DNA of 64,000 nt from Colwellia sp. 20A7 (GTDB taxonomy: Bacteria > Pseudomonadota > Gammaproteobacteria > Enterobacterales > Alteromonadaceae), in the NCBI RefSeq assembly GCF_009832865.1, contig NZ_CP047130.1:3906001-3970000 (forward strand), in the 5' to 3' direction. Below, piece after piece: positions 55,061 to 64,000 of this stretch. The notes under the pieces are model-generated. The model was not told the DNA's origin. It ran no database searches and saw only the letters and a list, made by a program, of their open reading frames with translations. Within the stretch, counting starts at the first letter, position 1. Every line of letters begins with the position of its first letter. Made by a program: the position numbers and the translations under genes.

Positions 55061-56557
55061 TCATTTATTATCTTTATTGTAACCTTGAGTTGCTCGAGCC
55101 ATTTTCTTTTGCTCGGTAAACGTGAGCTTTTTCTTACCTGCAAATGGGTTAGTTGTATCTCTAAATTCGATACGAATAGGTGTGCCCATTATTTTTAATG
55201 ATTTACGGTAATAATTCATTAAATAACGTCTATATGAACTAGGTAGTTTTTTCGCTAAATTACCGTGAATTACGATAATTGGTGGGTTATAACCACCAGC
55301 ATGAGCATACTTCAACTTAATGCGTCGACCATTATGCATTGGTGGTTGATGATCAAATACAGCCATATCCAATATTTTCGTTACCATCGCCGTAGAAATT
55401 CGTTTAGTCGCACTGATAAAGGCTTCTTCAACTGATTCATATAAATGGCCAACACCGGTACCATGTAATGCTGAAATAAAATGAATTTTAGCAAAATCAA
55501 TAAAACCTAAACGACGATCTAGCTCAGTTTTAATACGGTCTTTAACATGGTCATCTAATCCATCCCATTTATTTACCGCTAACACTAATGAACGCCCTGA
55601 TTCTAAAATAAAGCCTAACAGACTTAAATCTTGATCAGTAATACCTTCACGAGCATCAATGATAAGTAAGCATACGTTAGAGTCTTCAATTGCACGTAAA
55701 GTTTTAATTACCGAGAATTTTTCAACAACGTCAGTTACGTTTTTACGACGACGAATACCAGCAGTATCAATTAACGTATATTTACGTCCATTATGCTCCA
55801 TCGGAATATAAACACTATCGCGTGTAGTACCCGGCATATCATAAACCACTACACGTTCTTCACCGAGTATACGGTTAGTAAGTGTTGACTTACCTACATT
55901 CGGTTTACCGATAATAGCTAACTTTATCGTGTCGTGTTCTTTTGGCGCGTCTTCAACTTGTTTTGCTAACTCTTCCTCTGTTAACTCAACATCAAACTCA
56001 TCGTCGTTAAAACTATCAAATTCATCATTTTCTATGCCATCAGGCTTAGGTTGACCTAACTCTTCAATGTGTGGCGTTAATGCCAACGTTAATAGTTGAG
56101 TAACACCACGGCCATGAGCCGCTGCAATTTTATGAACTTCTTCACCTAAGCTTAAAGCATAAAATTCTGCCACAGCAGAGTCAGCATCAATACCATCAAC
56201 TTTATTGGCAACTAAAAATATTTTTTTATCTTTCTTACGTAGATAGTCGGCAATACCATAATCTGCCGATGTTAAACCGTCACGAGCATCAACTAAAAAT
56301 AGCACTGCGTCAGCTTCTTCTACGGCCATTAATGACTGCTCAGCCATTAATGCATCAATACCCTCTTCATCACCATCAATACCACCAGTATCAATAACAA
56401 TGAAAGGATGCTCTTCTACTTCAGCTTTACCGTATTGACGATCGCGGGTTAAACCGGGGTAATCTGCAACCAAAGCATTTCTAGAACGCGTTAAGCGATT
56501 AAATAATGTTGATTTACCAACATTGGGACGCCCGACAAGGGCAACGACTGGAAGCAT
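55061..56557 (-). CDS. der: GTPase Der (EngA)
   Basis: Der is a double GTPase needed for 50S ribosome assembly. I start at ATG 56557 (GAGG upstream), giving 498 residues starting [17 protein letters not shown]; an upstream in-frame start at 56575 is unlikely. Domain 1 has GRPNVGKS (9-16) and DTGG. Domain 2 has [15 protein letters not shown] near 215, DTAGIRRR and NKWDGL. A C-terminal KH-like domain ends in a basic tail ([11 protein letters not shown]). An acidic linker ([20 protein letters not shown]) separates the G domains. It is the last gene of the leftward cluster. Confidence 0.97.
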   Translation of the reverse strand: MLPVVALVGRPNVGKSTLFNRLTRSRNALVADYPGLTRDRQYGKAEVEEHPFIVIDTGGIDGDEEGIDALMAEQSLMAVEEADAVLFLVDARDGLTSADYGIADYLRKKDKKIFLVANKVDGIDADSAVAEFYALSLGEEVHKIAAAHGRGVTQLLTLALTPHIEELGQPKPDGIENDEFDSFNDDEFDVELTEEELAKQVEDAPKEHDTIKLAIIGKPNVGKSTLTNRILGEERVVVYDMPGTTRDSVYIPMEHNGRKYTLIDTAGIRRRKNVTDVVEKFSVIKTLRAIEDSNVCLLIIDAREGITDQDLSLLGFILESGRSLVLAVNKWDGLDDHVKDRIKTELDRRLGFIDFAKIHFISALHGTGVGHLYESVEEAFISATKRISTAMVTKILDMAVFDHQPPMHNGRRIKLKYAHAGGYNPPIIVIHGNLAKKLPSSYRRYLMNYYRKSLKIMGTPIRIEFRDTTNPFAGKKKLTFTEQKKMARATQGYNKDNK

Positions 56558-56636
56558 GAAAACCTCAAAATTCAAAAATAGTCACTTAGATTTACTTAGA
56601 TCTGATCTAAATAAAACTAAGGGCGTAAAAACAAAT

Positions 56637-56668
56637 AACGGCCCCACATGCAAAAGCACCGGAGCCGT
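56637..56668 (-). terminator. Hairpin between bamB and der
   Basis: On the minus strand ACGGC (plus 56664-56668 complement) pairs with GCCGT (plus 56638-56642 complement), extended by an imperfect CC/GG part, and is followed by TTATTTGTTTTT. It may be a partial terminator in the 167-base gap, separating der from bamB expression. Confidence 0.5.
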
Positions 56669-56724
56669 GTATACATAAAAGCAAACATATTTTTATTAAA
56701 ATAGATTGCTTAGTTAAAGCTGAC

Positions 56725-57972
56725 TTACTCGGTCGGCTTTATAATCTTTGGTGTTTCAATAGCTTGTAAGTCACCATCTCGTGATTGACTATACAAGATA
56801 TTATCAAATACTGTTGGTGAAGTGTTAACGCCGCTACCATCAACTTTGTGACGAGCAACGATTTCACCCGTTTCTTGATTTAACCAATGTAAGTAACCTT
56901 CAAAATCACCAACAACAACATAGTCATCAATTAATGCTGGTCCGGTTACACCACGGTTCTCAAGATCTAAATTACTCCAACGCTCAATACCATTGATTCG
57001 ATCAATAGCATAAACATGACCACGTAAGTTTGTTAGGAAAATAGTATTACGATAAATTGAAAGTTGACGATAAGATGAGTATTGACGCTTCCAAAGTAAT
57101 CTACCACTTTGAAGGTCAATTGCAGCTAAATTACCACGAGATGATATAGCATAAACTTTATCACCAAAAACCACTGGTGTAGAATCAACATCAATAACAC
57201 GTTCAAGCTCTGTAGAACCAGTTGCTTCACCTATTTCAGTAGACCAACCTTGTTGACCATTATCCAACAAGTACACATTAACGCCACCTTTACTGGTGCC
57301 AATTAACACACCACCAGAAGCAATAACTGGTGCACTAATTCCACGTAATGTTAAAGCAGGAACATCTTGCTCTACTTTCCATAACTCTTCACCCGTATCA
57401 GGGTTTAAGGCTTTTAAAATACCAGAAGATGTATTAACAAGCACAACACCAGCATCAACCGCCGGTGTATTAATAACTTCGCCTTTTATACTAGCATCCC
57501 ACAGCACTTTACCGGTGAGTGCGTCTAAGGCGTATACTTTGCCATTTTCGCTACCAATAAAAACTTTATCTAATCCCGCTGCTGGACCACCAGAAAGTAA
57601 CGCTGACACTCGGCTGTCCCAGAAACTGCGTTCGTTATTTATATCACTTAAATCCGTTTCCCACAGTTCTTTACCTGTTTTAGGATCAAAAGCAATAACA
57701 TCACCTTCACGACTTGCACTATATACTTTACCGTAGGCAACAATAGGCTTTAGACGTGAAAAATAATCACCACTTCCATCACCAACACTTTCTTCCCATA
57801 ACACGTTAGGCTCAAAACTTTGTTCGATCTCTGTTAACTCAGCAGGTAAATCACTGGTGTCTTCATCAGTTGAAGAGCATGAAAATAAAGTGCTAGAGAG
57901 CAATAACACAGAAAATACTTTCGCGTATTTACCAAGCAAAGCATTACTTGTTTGTTTTTTAGAAAAAAGCAT
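56725..57972 (-). CDS. bamB: Outer membrane protein assembly factor BamB
   Basis: BamB is a lipoprotein of the BAM complex that inserts beta-barrel proteins into the outer membrane. The 415-residue protein has a lipobox with Cys at residue 32 (LFSCSS) and then an eight-bladed PQQ-type beta-propeller with recurrent blade motifs (GKELWETDLS, TGKVLWDASIKG, TGEELWKVEQD, SGRLLWKRQYS, NGIERWSNLD). E. coli BamB is 392 residues. It lies 14 bases after yfgM. Confidence 0.95.
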   Translation of the reverse strand: MLFSKKQTSNALLGKYAKVFSVLLLSSTLFSCSSTDEDTSDLPAELTEIEQSFEPNVLWEESVGDGSGDYFSRLKPIVAYGKVYSASREGDVIAFDPKTGKELWETDLSDINNERSFWDSRVSALLSGGPAAGLDKVFIGSENGKVYALDALTGKVLWDASIKGEVINTPAVDAGVVLVNTSSGILKALNPDTGEELWKVEQDVPALTLRGISAPVIASGGVLIGTSKGGVNVYLLDNGQQGWSTEIGEATGSTELERVIDVDSTPVVFGDKVYAISSRGNLAAIDLQSGRLLWKRQYSSYRQLSIYRNTIFLTNLRGHVYAIDRINGIERWSNLDLENRGVTGPALIDDYVVVGDFEGYLHWLNQETGEIVARHKVDGSGVNTSPTVFDNILYSQSRDGDLQAIETPKIIKPTE

Positions 57973-57986
57973 TAAATGACCTTATT

Positions 57987-58643
57987 TTACTTCGCAACAG
58001 GAACTGTAGTGGTTAAATTAACGGTTGTCGCTAAATCATCTACTTTCATTTGTAAATTTGGGCTAGTAGCTAAACCATCAGAGGCAATAGCAACTTGATA
58101 AGCATTAAGTGCTAATTCTGTTTTATTTTGTAATAAATAAATATCGCCCTTTATTTCTTCAACGGCTGCAGTGAAAGATTCAGGAATAGGCTTACTTAAT
58201 GTAGCTAAGGCTTCATCAAACTGCTCTTGCTGAATTTGAACACGCGCTAAACGCACACTAGCGATGCCTTTGATGCCATCACTTGGAGCCTTATCCACTG
58301 CAACTAACAACTGAGTTTGAGCACCCTGCCAGTCTTTTTGTTCTACAGCTTCTTTTGCTAATGCTAAAGCAGTTAACGAAGCATAACTTGTGGCTGAATT
58401 CTCACTAATGAATTTTGACGCATTTTCTGTAAATGCAGCTTTATCTTTAGTGCTTTCTTCCATTAATGCTTGATAGCTATCTGAAGTAGCTAACTCATCT
58501 TCGAGTTGACCATCTTTATAAAAATTAAAACCGATAAAACCAGCAAACCCAAGGGCAATACCAGCAATAATCATATTGCCATTCTTTTCCCAATAACCTT
58601 TAATGGCTTCTACTTGTTGCTCTTCTGTTTGATAAATTTCCAC
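57987..58643 (-). CDS. yfgM: YfgM, periplasmic TPR protein associated with the Sec translocon
   Basis: The 218-residue protein has a short cytoplasmic part (EIYQTEEQQVEAIKGYWEKN), one transmembrane helix (NMIIAGIALGFAGFIGFNFY, about 22-41) and periplasmic TPR-like helices (ASVRLARVQIQQEQFDEAL). This is the YfgM (DUF2133) layout. In E. coli YfgM works with PpiD at SecYEG. The position between hisS and bamB is the normal one. Confidence 0.92.
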   Translation of the reverse strand: MEIYQTEEQQVEAIKGYWEKNGNMIIAGIALGFAGFIGFNFYKDGQLEDELATSDSYQALMEESTKDKAAFTENASKFISENSATSYASLTALALAKEAVEQKDWQGAQTQLLVAVDKAPSDGIKGIASVRLARVQIQQEQFDEALATLSKPIPESFTAAVEEIKGDIYLLQNKTELALNAYQVAIASDGLATSPNLQMKVDDLATTVNLTTTVPVAK

Positions 58644-58665
58644 TACATCACCTTGACTAAAACTT

Positions 58666-59946
58666 TTAAATTAAATCACTTAACAAACTAGGAACTCTTT
58701 CAAAATCCACGTTTTGTTGTTCTTGTTGTCCGCGTAAATATTTAACCATAACACTTTGCTGTGCTATTTCATCTTCACCTAAAATTAACGCGATTTGAGC
58801 ACCTGATTTATCAGCGCGCTTTAATTGTTTTTTCATATTGCCGCCACCACAATGGCATTGCAAGCGAATATTCGGTACTTGATCACGCCATTGCTCAGCA
58901 AGTTCATTTGCTTTGATTTGCGCATCATCACCTAAAATAACGACATATGCATCTACTTGTGGGCGAGCTTTAGCGACAACGTCTGTATTCGTTAGCATCA
59001 ATACTAAACGTTCAATGCCTAATGCAAAACCAAAACCGGGTGTTGCTTTGCCACCTAATTGTTCCACTAAACCGTCATAACGTCCACCAGCACAAATGGT
59101 GCCTTGTGCGCCAAGACTTGTTGTAACCCACTCAAATACAGTACGGTTATAGTAATCTAACCCACGTACCAAACGCTCATTTAATACATAATTGATGCCT
59201 GCTGCATCTAATCTTTGGCAAAGACTGTCAAAATGTGCCTGTGTTTCTTCGCCAAAATAGTCAGATAACTTAGGCGCATCTGCCAGTGCTTCTTGTACTT
59301 GTGGGTTTTTACTGTCTAATACTCTTAACGGATTAGTAAGCATACGACGTTTCGAGTCTTCGTCTAATAACTCTTCACGCTCGGTTAAATAAATAACCAA
59401 CGCATCTCTATAATTAGCTCGTTCGTCATTACTACCTAATGAATTCAACTCTAGTGTGACAAATTCATTGATGCCAAGTTCCCGCCATAAGCGAGAAGTT
59501 AGTAAAATAATTTCTGCGTCAATATCTGGAGTGGCAATACCAAACGCTTCTAGACCAAATTGATGGAACTGACGGTAACGTCCTTTTTGTGGTCTTTCAT
59601 GTCGAAACATCGGTCCCATATACCATAAGCGTTGCTCTTGGTTATATAAAAGTCCATGTTGGTTTGCCGCACGTATACAACTTGCTGTTCCTTCAGGGCG
59701 TAATGTCAGACTATCGCCATTACGGTCGTCAAAGGTATACATTTCTTTTTCAACAATATCGGTTACTTCACCAATAGAGCGTTTAAATAATGCTGTTGAT
59801 TCAACAATTGGCATACGAATTTCAGCAAAACCGTAATTACTAGCGACTCTGCGCAGTACATCTTCTACCATTTGCCAAACATTCGTTTCACTTGGCAAGC
59901 AATCATTCATACCTCGAACTGCTTGTAGCGCTTTATTTTTAGCCAC
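58666..59946 (-). CDS. hisS: Histidyl-tRNA synthetase
   Basis: This class II synthetase charges tRNA-His. The 426-residue protein (E. coli 424) has motif 2 [20 protein letters not shown] near 114-133, the His-specific motif [13 protein letters not shown] near 262-274, motif 3 [11 protein letters not shown] near 311, and [20 protein letters not shown] near 79. A C-terminal anticodon-binding domain follows. It is the middle gene of the ispG-hisS-yfgM-bamB run. Confidence 0.98.
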   Translation of the reverse strand: MAKNKALQAVRGMNDCLPSETNVWQMVEDVLRRVASNYGFAEIRMPIVESTALFKRSIGEVTDIVEKEMYTFDDRNGDSLTLRPEGTASCIRAANQHGLLYNQEQRLWYMGPMFRHERPQKGRYRQFHQFGLEAFGIATPDIDAEIILLTSRLWRELGINEFVTLELNSLGSNDERANYRDALVIYLTEREELLDEDSKRRMLTNPLRVLDSKNPQVQEALADAPKLSDYFGEETQAHFDSLCQRLDAAGINYVLNERLVRGLDYYNRTVFEWVTTSLGAQGTICAGGRYDGLVEQLGGKATPGFGFALGIERLVLMLTNTDVVAKARPQVDAYVVILGDDAQIKANELAEQWRDQVPNIRLQCHCGGGNMKKQLKRADKSGAQIALILGEDEIAQQSVMVKYLRGQQEQQNVDFERVPSLLSDLI

Positions 59947-60058
59947 TTATCGTATCTCTCTTTATTCTTAAAAAATCATTAATTTTTACGCAGCGCGCAT
60001 TATAGCGAATATATAATACCGAATATATACTCATTCTCAAATCGAAGAATAACACTCT

Positions 60059-61189
60059 TTAATCGAGTGTTTTAAAATCAATTTGATTAGTTTGAGCTAA
60101 ACGTTCATCCATTGCTTTCGCTTTAGCACGAATACGTTGCTCTAATTGATCAACTAAGTTGCCATTATCAAAGCGTTCTTTTTGACGAATACCATCAAGA
60201 TAATAACCACTTTTTTTACTACTACCTGTTAATCCTAAGTCAGACACCATCGCTTCACCTGGACCATTAACAATACAACCTATAATAGAAACATCCATCG
60301 GGGTCATGATGTCTTCTATACGTTGCTCTAAAGCATTCACAGTAGCAACTACATCAAACTCTTGACGAGAACAACTAGGACAAGCAATTAAATTAATACC
60401 TCTACTGCGAAGTTTTAAGGATTTTAAAATATCAAAACCGACTTTAATTTCTTCTATAGGGTCTGCAGCTAATGAAATACGCAAGGTGTCACCGATACCT
60501 TGTGCTAATAACAGACCTAACCCTACTGACGACTTTACTGATCCTGAACGTAATCCGCCAGCTTCAGTAATACCAAGGTGTAATGGGTTATCAATTTGTT
60601 TAGCTAATAATTTATATGACTCAACGGCAAGGAACACGTCAGAGGCTTTCACACTCACTTTAAACTGATTAAAGTTTAGTCTGTCTAGAATATCGACATG
60701 TCGCATAGCAGATTCTAGCAATGCTTCAGGAGTTGGTTCAGTATATCTTTCTTGAATATCTTTTTCTAACGAGCCGCCATTCACACCAATGCGTATTGGA
60801 ATATTATTATCGCGAGCACATTCAACAACACTACGAACACGGTCTTCTCGACCTATATTGCCAGGATTGATACGTAAACAGTCTGCACCATATTCTGCAA
60901 CTTTTAATGCAATTCTATAGTCAAAATGAATATCCGTAACTAATGGCACATTCACTTGTTTTTTTATTTCACGAAAAGCTTCTGCAGCATCCATTGTTGG
61001 TACACTTACACGAACAATATCAGCACCTACCGCTTCAAGTGCTTTAATTTGCGCCACAGTAGCAGCAACATCTGTCGTTTCAGTATTAGTCATAGACTGG
61101 ACTGTAATTGGCGCATCGCCACCAACAGGCACATTGCCCACCATAATTTGGCGAGATTTTCGGCGAATAATCGGAGATTCTTTAAACAT
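60059..61189 (-). CDS. ispG: 4-hydroxy-3-methylbut-2-enyl diphosphate synthase (flavodoxin) IspG
   Basis: IspG performs the [4Fe-4S]-dependent sixth step of the MEP isoprenoid pathway. The 376-residue protein has a TIM barrel with [20 protein letters not shown] at residues 17-36. The cluster ligands are C270 and C273 ([13 protein letters not shown]) and C305 with E312 ([13 protein letters not shown]). ErpA, encoded in this window, is the known cluster donor in E. coli. 27 bases after rodZ. Confidence 0.97.
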   Translation of the reverse strand: MFKESPIIRRKSRQIMVGNVPVGGDAPITVQSMTNTETTDVAATVAQIKALEAVGADIVRVSVPTMDAAEAFREIKKQVNVPLVTDIHFDYRIALKVAEYGADCLRINPGNIGREDRVRSVVECARDNNIPIRIGVNGGSLEKDIQERYTEPTPEALLESAMRHVDILDRLNFNQFKVSVKASDVFLAVESYKLLAKQIDNPLHLGITEAGGLRSGSVKSSVGLGLLLAQGIGDTLRISLAADPIEEIKVGFDILKSLKLRSRGINLIACPSCSRQEFDVVATVNALEQRIEDIMTPMDVSIIGCIVNGPGEAMVSDLGLTGSSKKSGYYLDGIRQKERFDNGNLVDQLEQRIRAKAKAMDERLAQTNQIDFKTLD

Positions 61190-61216
61190 ATTTTAAAAAC
61201 TTATCTAACAAACAAT

Positions 61217-62230
61217 TTATAACGTGAGTGGTAAGGTAAATTTAGCAATATTACCTGCATTAAATTCAGACAAGTCGATAGCTTCGCCATTAAATTCAAT
61301 ATCAGCTAATTCTGGCTTACCCAAAGTGATCTTTAATGGTGCTTGACCTATAACAGTCATGATATAACCTGACTTTTTAACACCCCAAGCAATACGTTCA
61401 CCTGTTGCATCAAAAATATTAACCCAGCAGTCACCTGAAAAAGTAAAAATAGCAGTATCAATGGCTGCGTTTTCCTCAATACTTTCTTCTTGTGCTAACA
61501 CTGGGGCTGCATTAGATGCGTTTTCTGACACAACTTCATCTGAAGTACTCACTTGAGTTTCTAAGGTATCTGTATTACTTATATCTTCATCAAGGCTTAC
61601 TTGATTAATTACGTCTTCTGAGGTGTCTTCCACAATATCACTTGGTATTTGAATACTTTCTGAGCCATCATCTAACTCAATGCTCTCTTCTTCAGTATTA
61701 TTTTCCTCAGTGCTACCGGCTTCATTAACTACTTCACTCGCAGGAATTGACACTACTTCCTCATTGGCAACATTTTCGTCTGCGCCCTGTTTTGGCTCTT
61801 GTAGCCACCACATTATCATTAAGCCAAACAATATCGCAGCAATGATATAACTCAGCCACATTATCCGACTGTGCTCAGCTTGCTTCTCTGTTAAATTAGA
61901 AAAGCTTTGCATTTCACTCCGCTGAACTTTTGCAACATCAAGCATGTCATAAGCACTAAGTACTTCACTAACATCAACATTAACAAGTCGGGCATAACTT
62001 CGCAGATAACCGCGATTATAAGTAGCAGGTAATTTAGGATTGAATATATCTTGCTCAATACACTCCACTAGTTTTACTTTGAAATTCAATCTATTAGCAA
62101 TGTGCTCAACAGTAAGTGATGCTTTTTCTCTTGCTTCACTCAGAATTTGACCTGGGCCAATCATTTCCATGTCTTCACTAAGTTCATCAAGTTGCTTGTT
62201 ATCGACAGCGTCTATTATTTTTTCACTCAT
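61217..62230 (-). CDS. rodZ: Cytoskeletal protein RodZ
   Basis: RodZ links MreB to the cell-wall elongation machine. The 337-residue protein has a cytoplasmic Xre-like HTH (about 28-92: GQILSEAREKASLTVEHIAN, YNRGYLRSYARLVNVD), a transmembrane helix at about 123-143, a long acidic Glu/Ser/Asp linker (about 150-255), and a C-terminal DUF4115 periplasmic domain (FSGDCWVNIFDATGERIAWG). It is adjacent to pilF with no gap. Confidence 0.95.
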   Translation of the reverse strand: MSEKIIDAVDNKQLDELSEDMEMIGPGQILSEAREKASLTVEHIANRLNFKVKLVECIEQDIFNPKLPATYNRGYLRSYARLVNVDVSEVLSAYDMLDVAKVQRSEMQSFSNLTEKQAEHSRIMWLSYIIAAILFGLMIMWWLQEPKQGADENVANEEVVSIPASEVVNEAGSTEENNTEEESIELDDGSESIQIPSDIVEDTSEDVINQVSLDEDISNTDTLETQVSTSDEVVSENASNAAPVLAQEESIEENAAIDTAIFTFSGDCWVNIFDATGERIAWGVKKSGYIMTVIGQAPLKITLGKPELADIEFNGEAIDLSEFNAGNIAKFTLPLTL

Positions 62231-63496
62231 CTACTGATTTACCAACTTTGGGTCTTCTAAAAAGATTATATCTTTAATATAAAGTTTTTTATTAATGTTA
62301 TTCCATCGACGCAACGATTCAACTTTTATATTATATTTCAACGAAATACCATACAAAGTATCACCTGCTTTGACTACATGGAAACCTGGCAACTTTTTAG
62401 ACTGATCTTGCGTTCCAGTCTTTGGTTCTTCCTGAACTACATCAGAGCTTTCTATAGCTTTTTTTTCTTTTACTGTGCTTGGTTTAAGCGTAGATAAGTG
62501 TACTCTATTAACTTCTTTTTCAGCAACAACTTGTTTTTGTGTTTTATCTACACTTTCAGGTGAAGTTTTTTTACTTTTTTTAGGTGATAACTTTACTATT
62601 CGCTTCTTAGGTTTAGTCAGCGTATTCGTTGCTTTTAATAATTCATATCTTTTAGCCAGGCTATCTGCTTCTATCGAGGTAAGTTCATTAAGTAAATATT
62701 GCTGAGCCTCCCATGACTGAGGGAACATTTTCACTAGCATGGTGCCATAGTTTTTTGCCGTACCACGCTCGCCAAGTTTATAATGCACTTTATAAGATAA
62801 TGCTAAAAATTGAGAAGTAAAGCGACGAGTAACTCTTTCAAAGCGCTGATTAAATGATTTAGCTTGCTTATAGTCCCCCATCGCATATTGTAGTCGTATC
62901 ATTTGGAATAATATCGATGAACTACTAGGGCTATGTAAAATAGCTTTATTTAAATACATTTCAGCTTTAATAAAATCATCATTCTTCAAAAAACAAGAGG
63001 ATAAATTCTCATAGCTTTTAGCCACTAAAAGATAGCTAGGTACCGCAATAGCTTTTAAAAATTGCTTTTCCGCCGCTTCAATCTTATCTTGCCGGCATAG
63101 ATAAACACCGTAATTATTTAGCGTATCCGCATCATCACTTTTTATTGATAACGCCTTTTCATACGATGATATTGTTAACTTATGTTCACCAACAGTTTCG
63201 TAATAATGTGCAAAAGCGGTATATACTTGCACCATATTAGGTGCAAAGTTTTTTGCTTTTTCTAAGTTTTGTTTAGCTTGGGGCATATTGCCCATCTTCA
63301 AATAACCTAATCCTAACGAGATACGTGTTGCCGCCATGTCATCCGTATTAGCTTGATTTTGAACAACAGGAGTATCATCATTTTCATAGTTCTGTGTTAC
63401 ACAACCTGATAAAAACGCAGGAAGTAGGGTCAGAATTGCGATAAAGGCTCTTTTGCTAATCAAATATTTATCCATAATAGTCTGAACTTGCTTCAT
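62231..63496 (-). CDS. Type IV pilus biogenesis lipoprotein PilF/PilW-like with C-terminal LysM domain
   Basis: The 421-residue protein has a lipoprotein signal (lipobox LSGC, Cys32) and six or so TPR repeats (about 50-270: LGLGYLKMGNMPQAKQNLEK, ADTLNNYGVYLCRQDKIEAA), which match PilF/PilW, the pilotin for the PilQ secretin. A low-complexity Lys/Ser-rich linker (about 295-370) leads to a LysM domain (372-416: FHVVKAGDTLYGISLKYNI...NNINKKLYIKD). Ordinary PilF is about 250 residues without LysM. The place between rlmN and rodZ is the normal one for pilF. LysM would bind peptidoglycan. Confidence 0.88.
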   Translation of the reverse strand: MKQVQTIMDKYLISKRAFIAILTLLPAFLSGCVTQNYENDDTPVVQNQANTDDMAATRISLGLGYLKMGNMPQAKQNLEKAKNFAPNMVQVYTAFAHYYETVGEHKLTISSYEKALSIKSDDADTLNNYGVYLCRQDKIEAAEKQFLKAIAVPSYLLVAKSYENLSSCFLKNDDFIKAEMYLNKAILHSPSSSSILFQMIRLQYAMGDYKQAKSFNQRFERVTRRFTSQFLALSYKVHYKLGERGTAKNYGTMLVKMFPQSWEAQQYLLNELTSIEADSLAKRYELLKATNTLTKPKKRIVKLSPKKSKKTSPESVDKTQKQVVAEKEVNRVHLSTLKPSTVKEKKAIESSDVVQEEPKTGTQDQSKKLPGFHVVKAGDTLYGISLKYNIKVESLRRWNNINKKLYIKDIIFLEDPKLVNQ

Positions 63497-63532
63497 TAGT
63501 TGCTATGTTAGTAAAGTTTGATAGTAACGCGT

Positions 63533-64000
63533 TCAAACAATCTTTACCGCAATTTCGTCAGCTTTAGCTTGTTTTTTTTCTATTTGTATACTTTGTTGCT
63601 CTTGTGTACGTTTGGTTCGGTCTAAAACATCGCCAGCTAACTGTCCACAAGCCGCATCAATATCTTCACCACGAGGTCTTCTCGTTATTACAGTTAAGCC
63701 GTAACTTTGTAACACTTTATCAAACCTATCAATACGCGAATTACTTGGGCGTTTATAAGGAGAGCCAGGGTAATGATTAAAAGGGATTAAGTTAATTTTG
63801 CTCGGTAGATCTTTTAATACATGCGCTAAAGCATGCGCTTGCTCAGTTGAATCATTAACATGATCTAGCATTACATACTCGATAGTGGCTTGCTTGTTAG
63901 CTTTTGAGCCATCAATATAACGAGCTGCAGCAGATATAAACTCTTCCAGTGGGTACTTTTTGTTAATTGGTACCAACTCATCACGTAAAGTATTGTCGGG
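63533..64000 (-). CDS. rlmN: Dual-specificity RNA methyltransferase RlmN, C-terminal part (cut by window edge)
   Basis: This is the last part of the radical-SAM enzyme that makes 2-methyladenosine in 23S rRNA (A2503) and tRNA. The reading frame is open at the right edge (it begins [16 protein letters not shown]). Visible are [38 protein letters not shown], and the catalytic Cys in [13 protein letters not shown] that forms the mixed Cys-RNA intermediate. The radical-SAM CxxxCxxC lies outside the window. pilF follows after 36 bases. Confidence 0.95.
   Translation of the reverse strand, partial: PDNTLRDELVPINKKYPLEEFISAAARYIDGSKANKQATIEYVMLDHVNDSTEQAHALAHVLKDLPSKINLIPFNHYPGSPYKRPSNSRIDRFDKVLQSYGLTVITRRPRGEDIDAACGQLAGDVLDRTKRTQEQQSIQIEKKQAKADEIAVKIV

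Noticed and set aside
57296..57736. 146-codon plus-strand open frame inside bamB
   Set aside because: It is the antisense shadow of the BamB propeller repeats and has Pro/Ser-rich nonsense composition.
1..64000. tRNA, rRNA or other large structural RNA genes
   Set aside because: Reading the intergenic regions showed no GGTTCGAATCC-type T arms, no rRNA segments and no tmRNA or RNase P-like sequence.

Overview
The window is AT-rich chromosomal DNA from a marine gammaproteobacterium. It is most likely an Alteromonadales member close to Colwellia or Thalassotalea. This is inferred from gene content and order (rnr-rlmB beside the sodium-motor gene motX; rlmN-pilF-rodZ-ispG-hisS-yfgM-bamB-der), from rmf, from AT-rich codon use and from protein character. 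No rRNA, tRNA or CRISPR array was found.

Region 1 (1-13 kb): a tripartite RND efflux operon (outer-membrane lipoprotein, adaptor, permease cut by the left edge), a DUF945 protein, and rnr-rlmB with motX upstream. An HD-GYP protein and a GAF-GGDEF diguanylate cyclase follow, i.e. candidate c-di-GMP breakdown and synthesis side by side. Then comes erpA, whose promoter carries a near-perfect IscR type 1 site.

Region 2 (13-27 kb): a CLC chloride channel/transporter with CBS domains, hemJ, pyrB and hemL, then a complete molybdenum cofactor island. moeA is divergent from moaA-mobA-moaB-moaC-moaD-moaE-modA-modB-modC-moeB. The moaA leader looks like a Moco riboswitch whose closing stem contains the moaA ribosome binding site. 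Together the block covers molybdate uptake, every dedicated step of molybdopterin synthesis, metal insertion and GMP attachment.

Region 3 (27-49 kb) is more accessory. It holds rmf (too short for a usual ORF cut-off), an S10 carboxypeptidase-like protein, a periplasmic binding protein that seems to start at ATA, an AlkB-like dioxygenase, a GntR regulator, several small DUF proteins, a decayed IS30 element with both ends still visible, a DMT transporter, a RecQ-family helicase, a DUF885 lipoprotein, a RidA protein, a PER/VEB-like class A beta-lactamase, a GNAT enzyme, a TauE/SafE permease, an OsmC remnant, and a putative Fur-controlled DUF3649-PepSY-DUF3325-like membrane operon.

Region 4 (49-64 kb) is conserved housekeeping: guaB-guaA (with a structured guaB leader, and an intergenic terminator plus nested palindrome), xseA, a PilZ protein, der, bamB, yfgM, hisS, ispG, rodZ, a pilF-like gene with an added LysM domain, and the 3' end of rlmN at the right edge.

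I did not find a clear new multi-gene system. The most unusual signals are regulatory (the Moco riboswitch, the IscR site on erpA, the guaB leader fold, the palindrome between guaB and guaA) and single-gene oddities (the ATA start, a CLC protein lacking the inner proton glutamate, the PER-like beta-lactamase, the PilF-LysM fusion).
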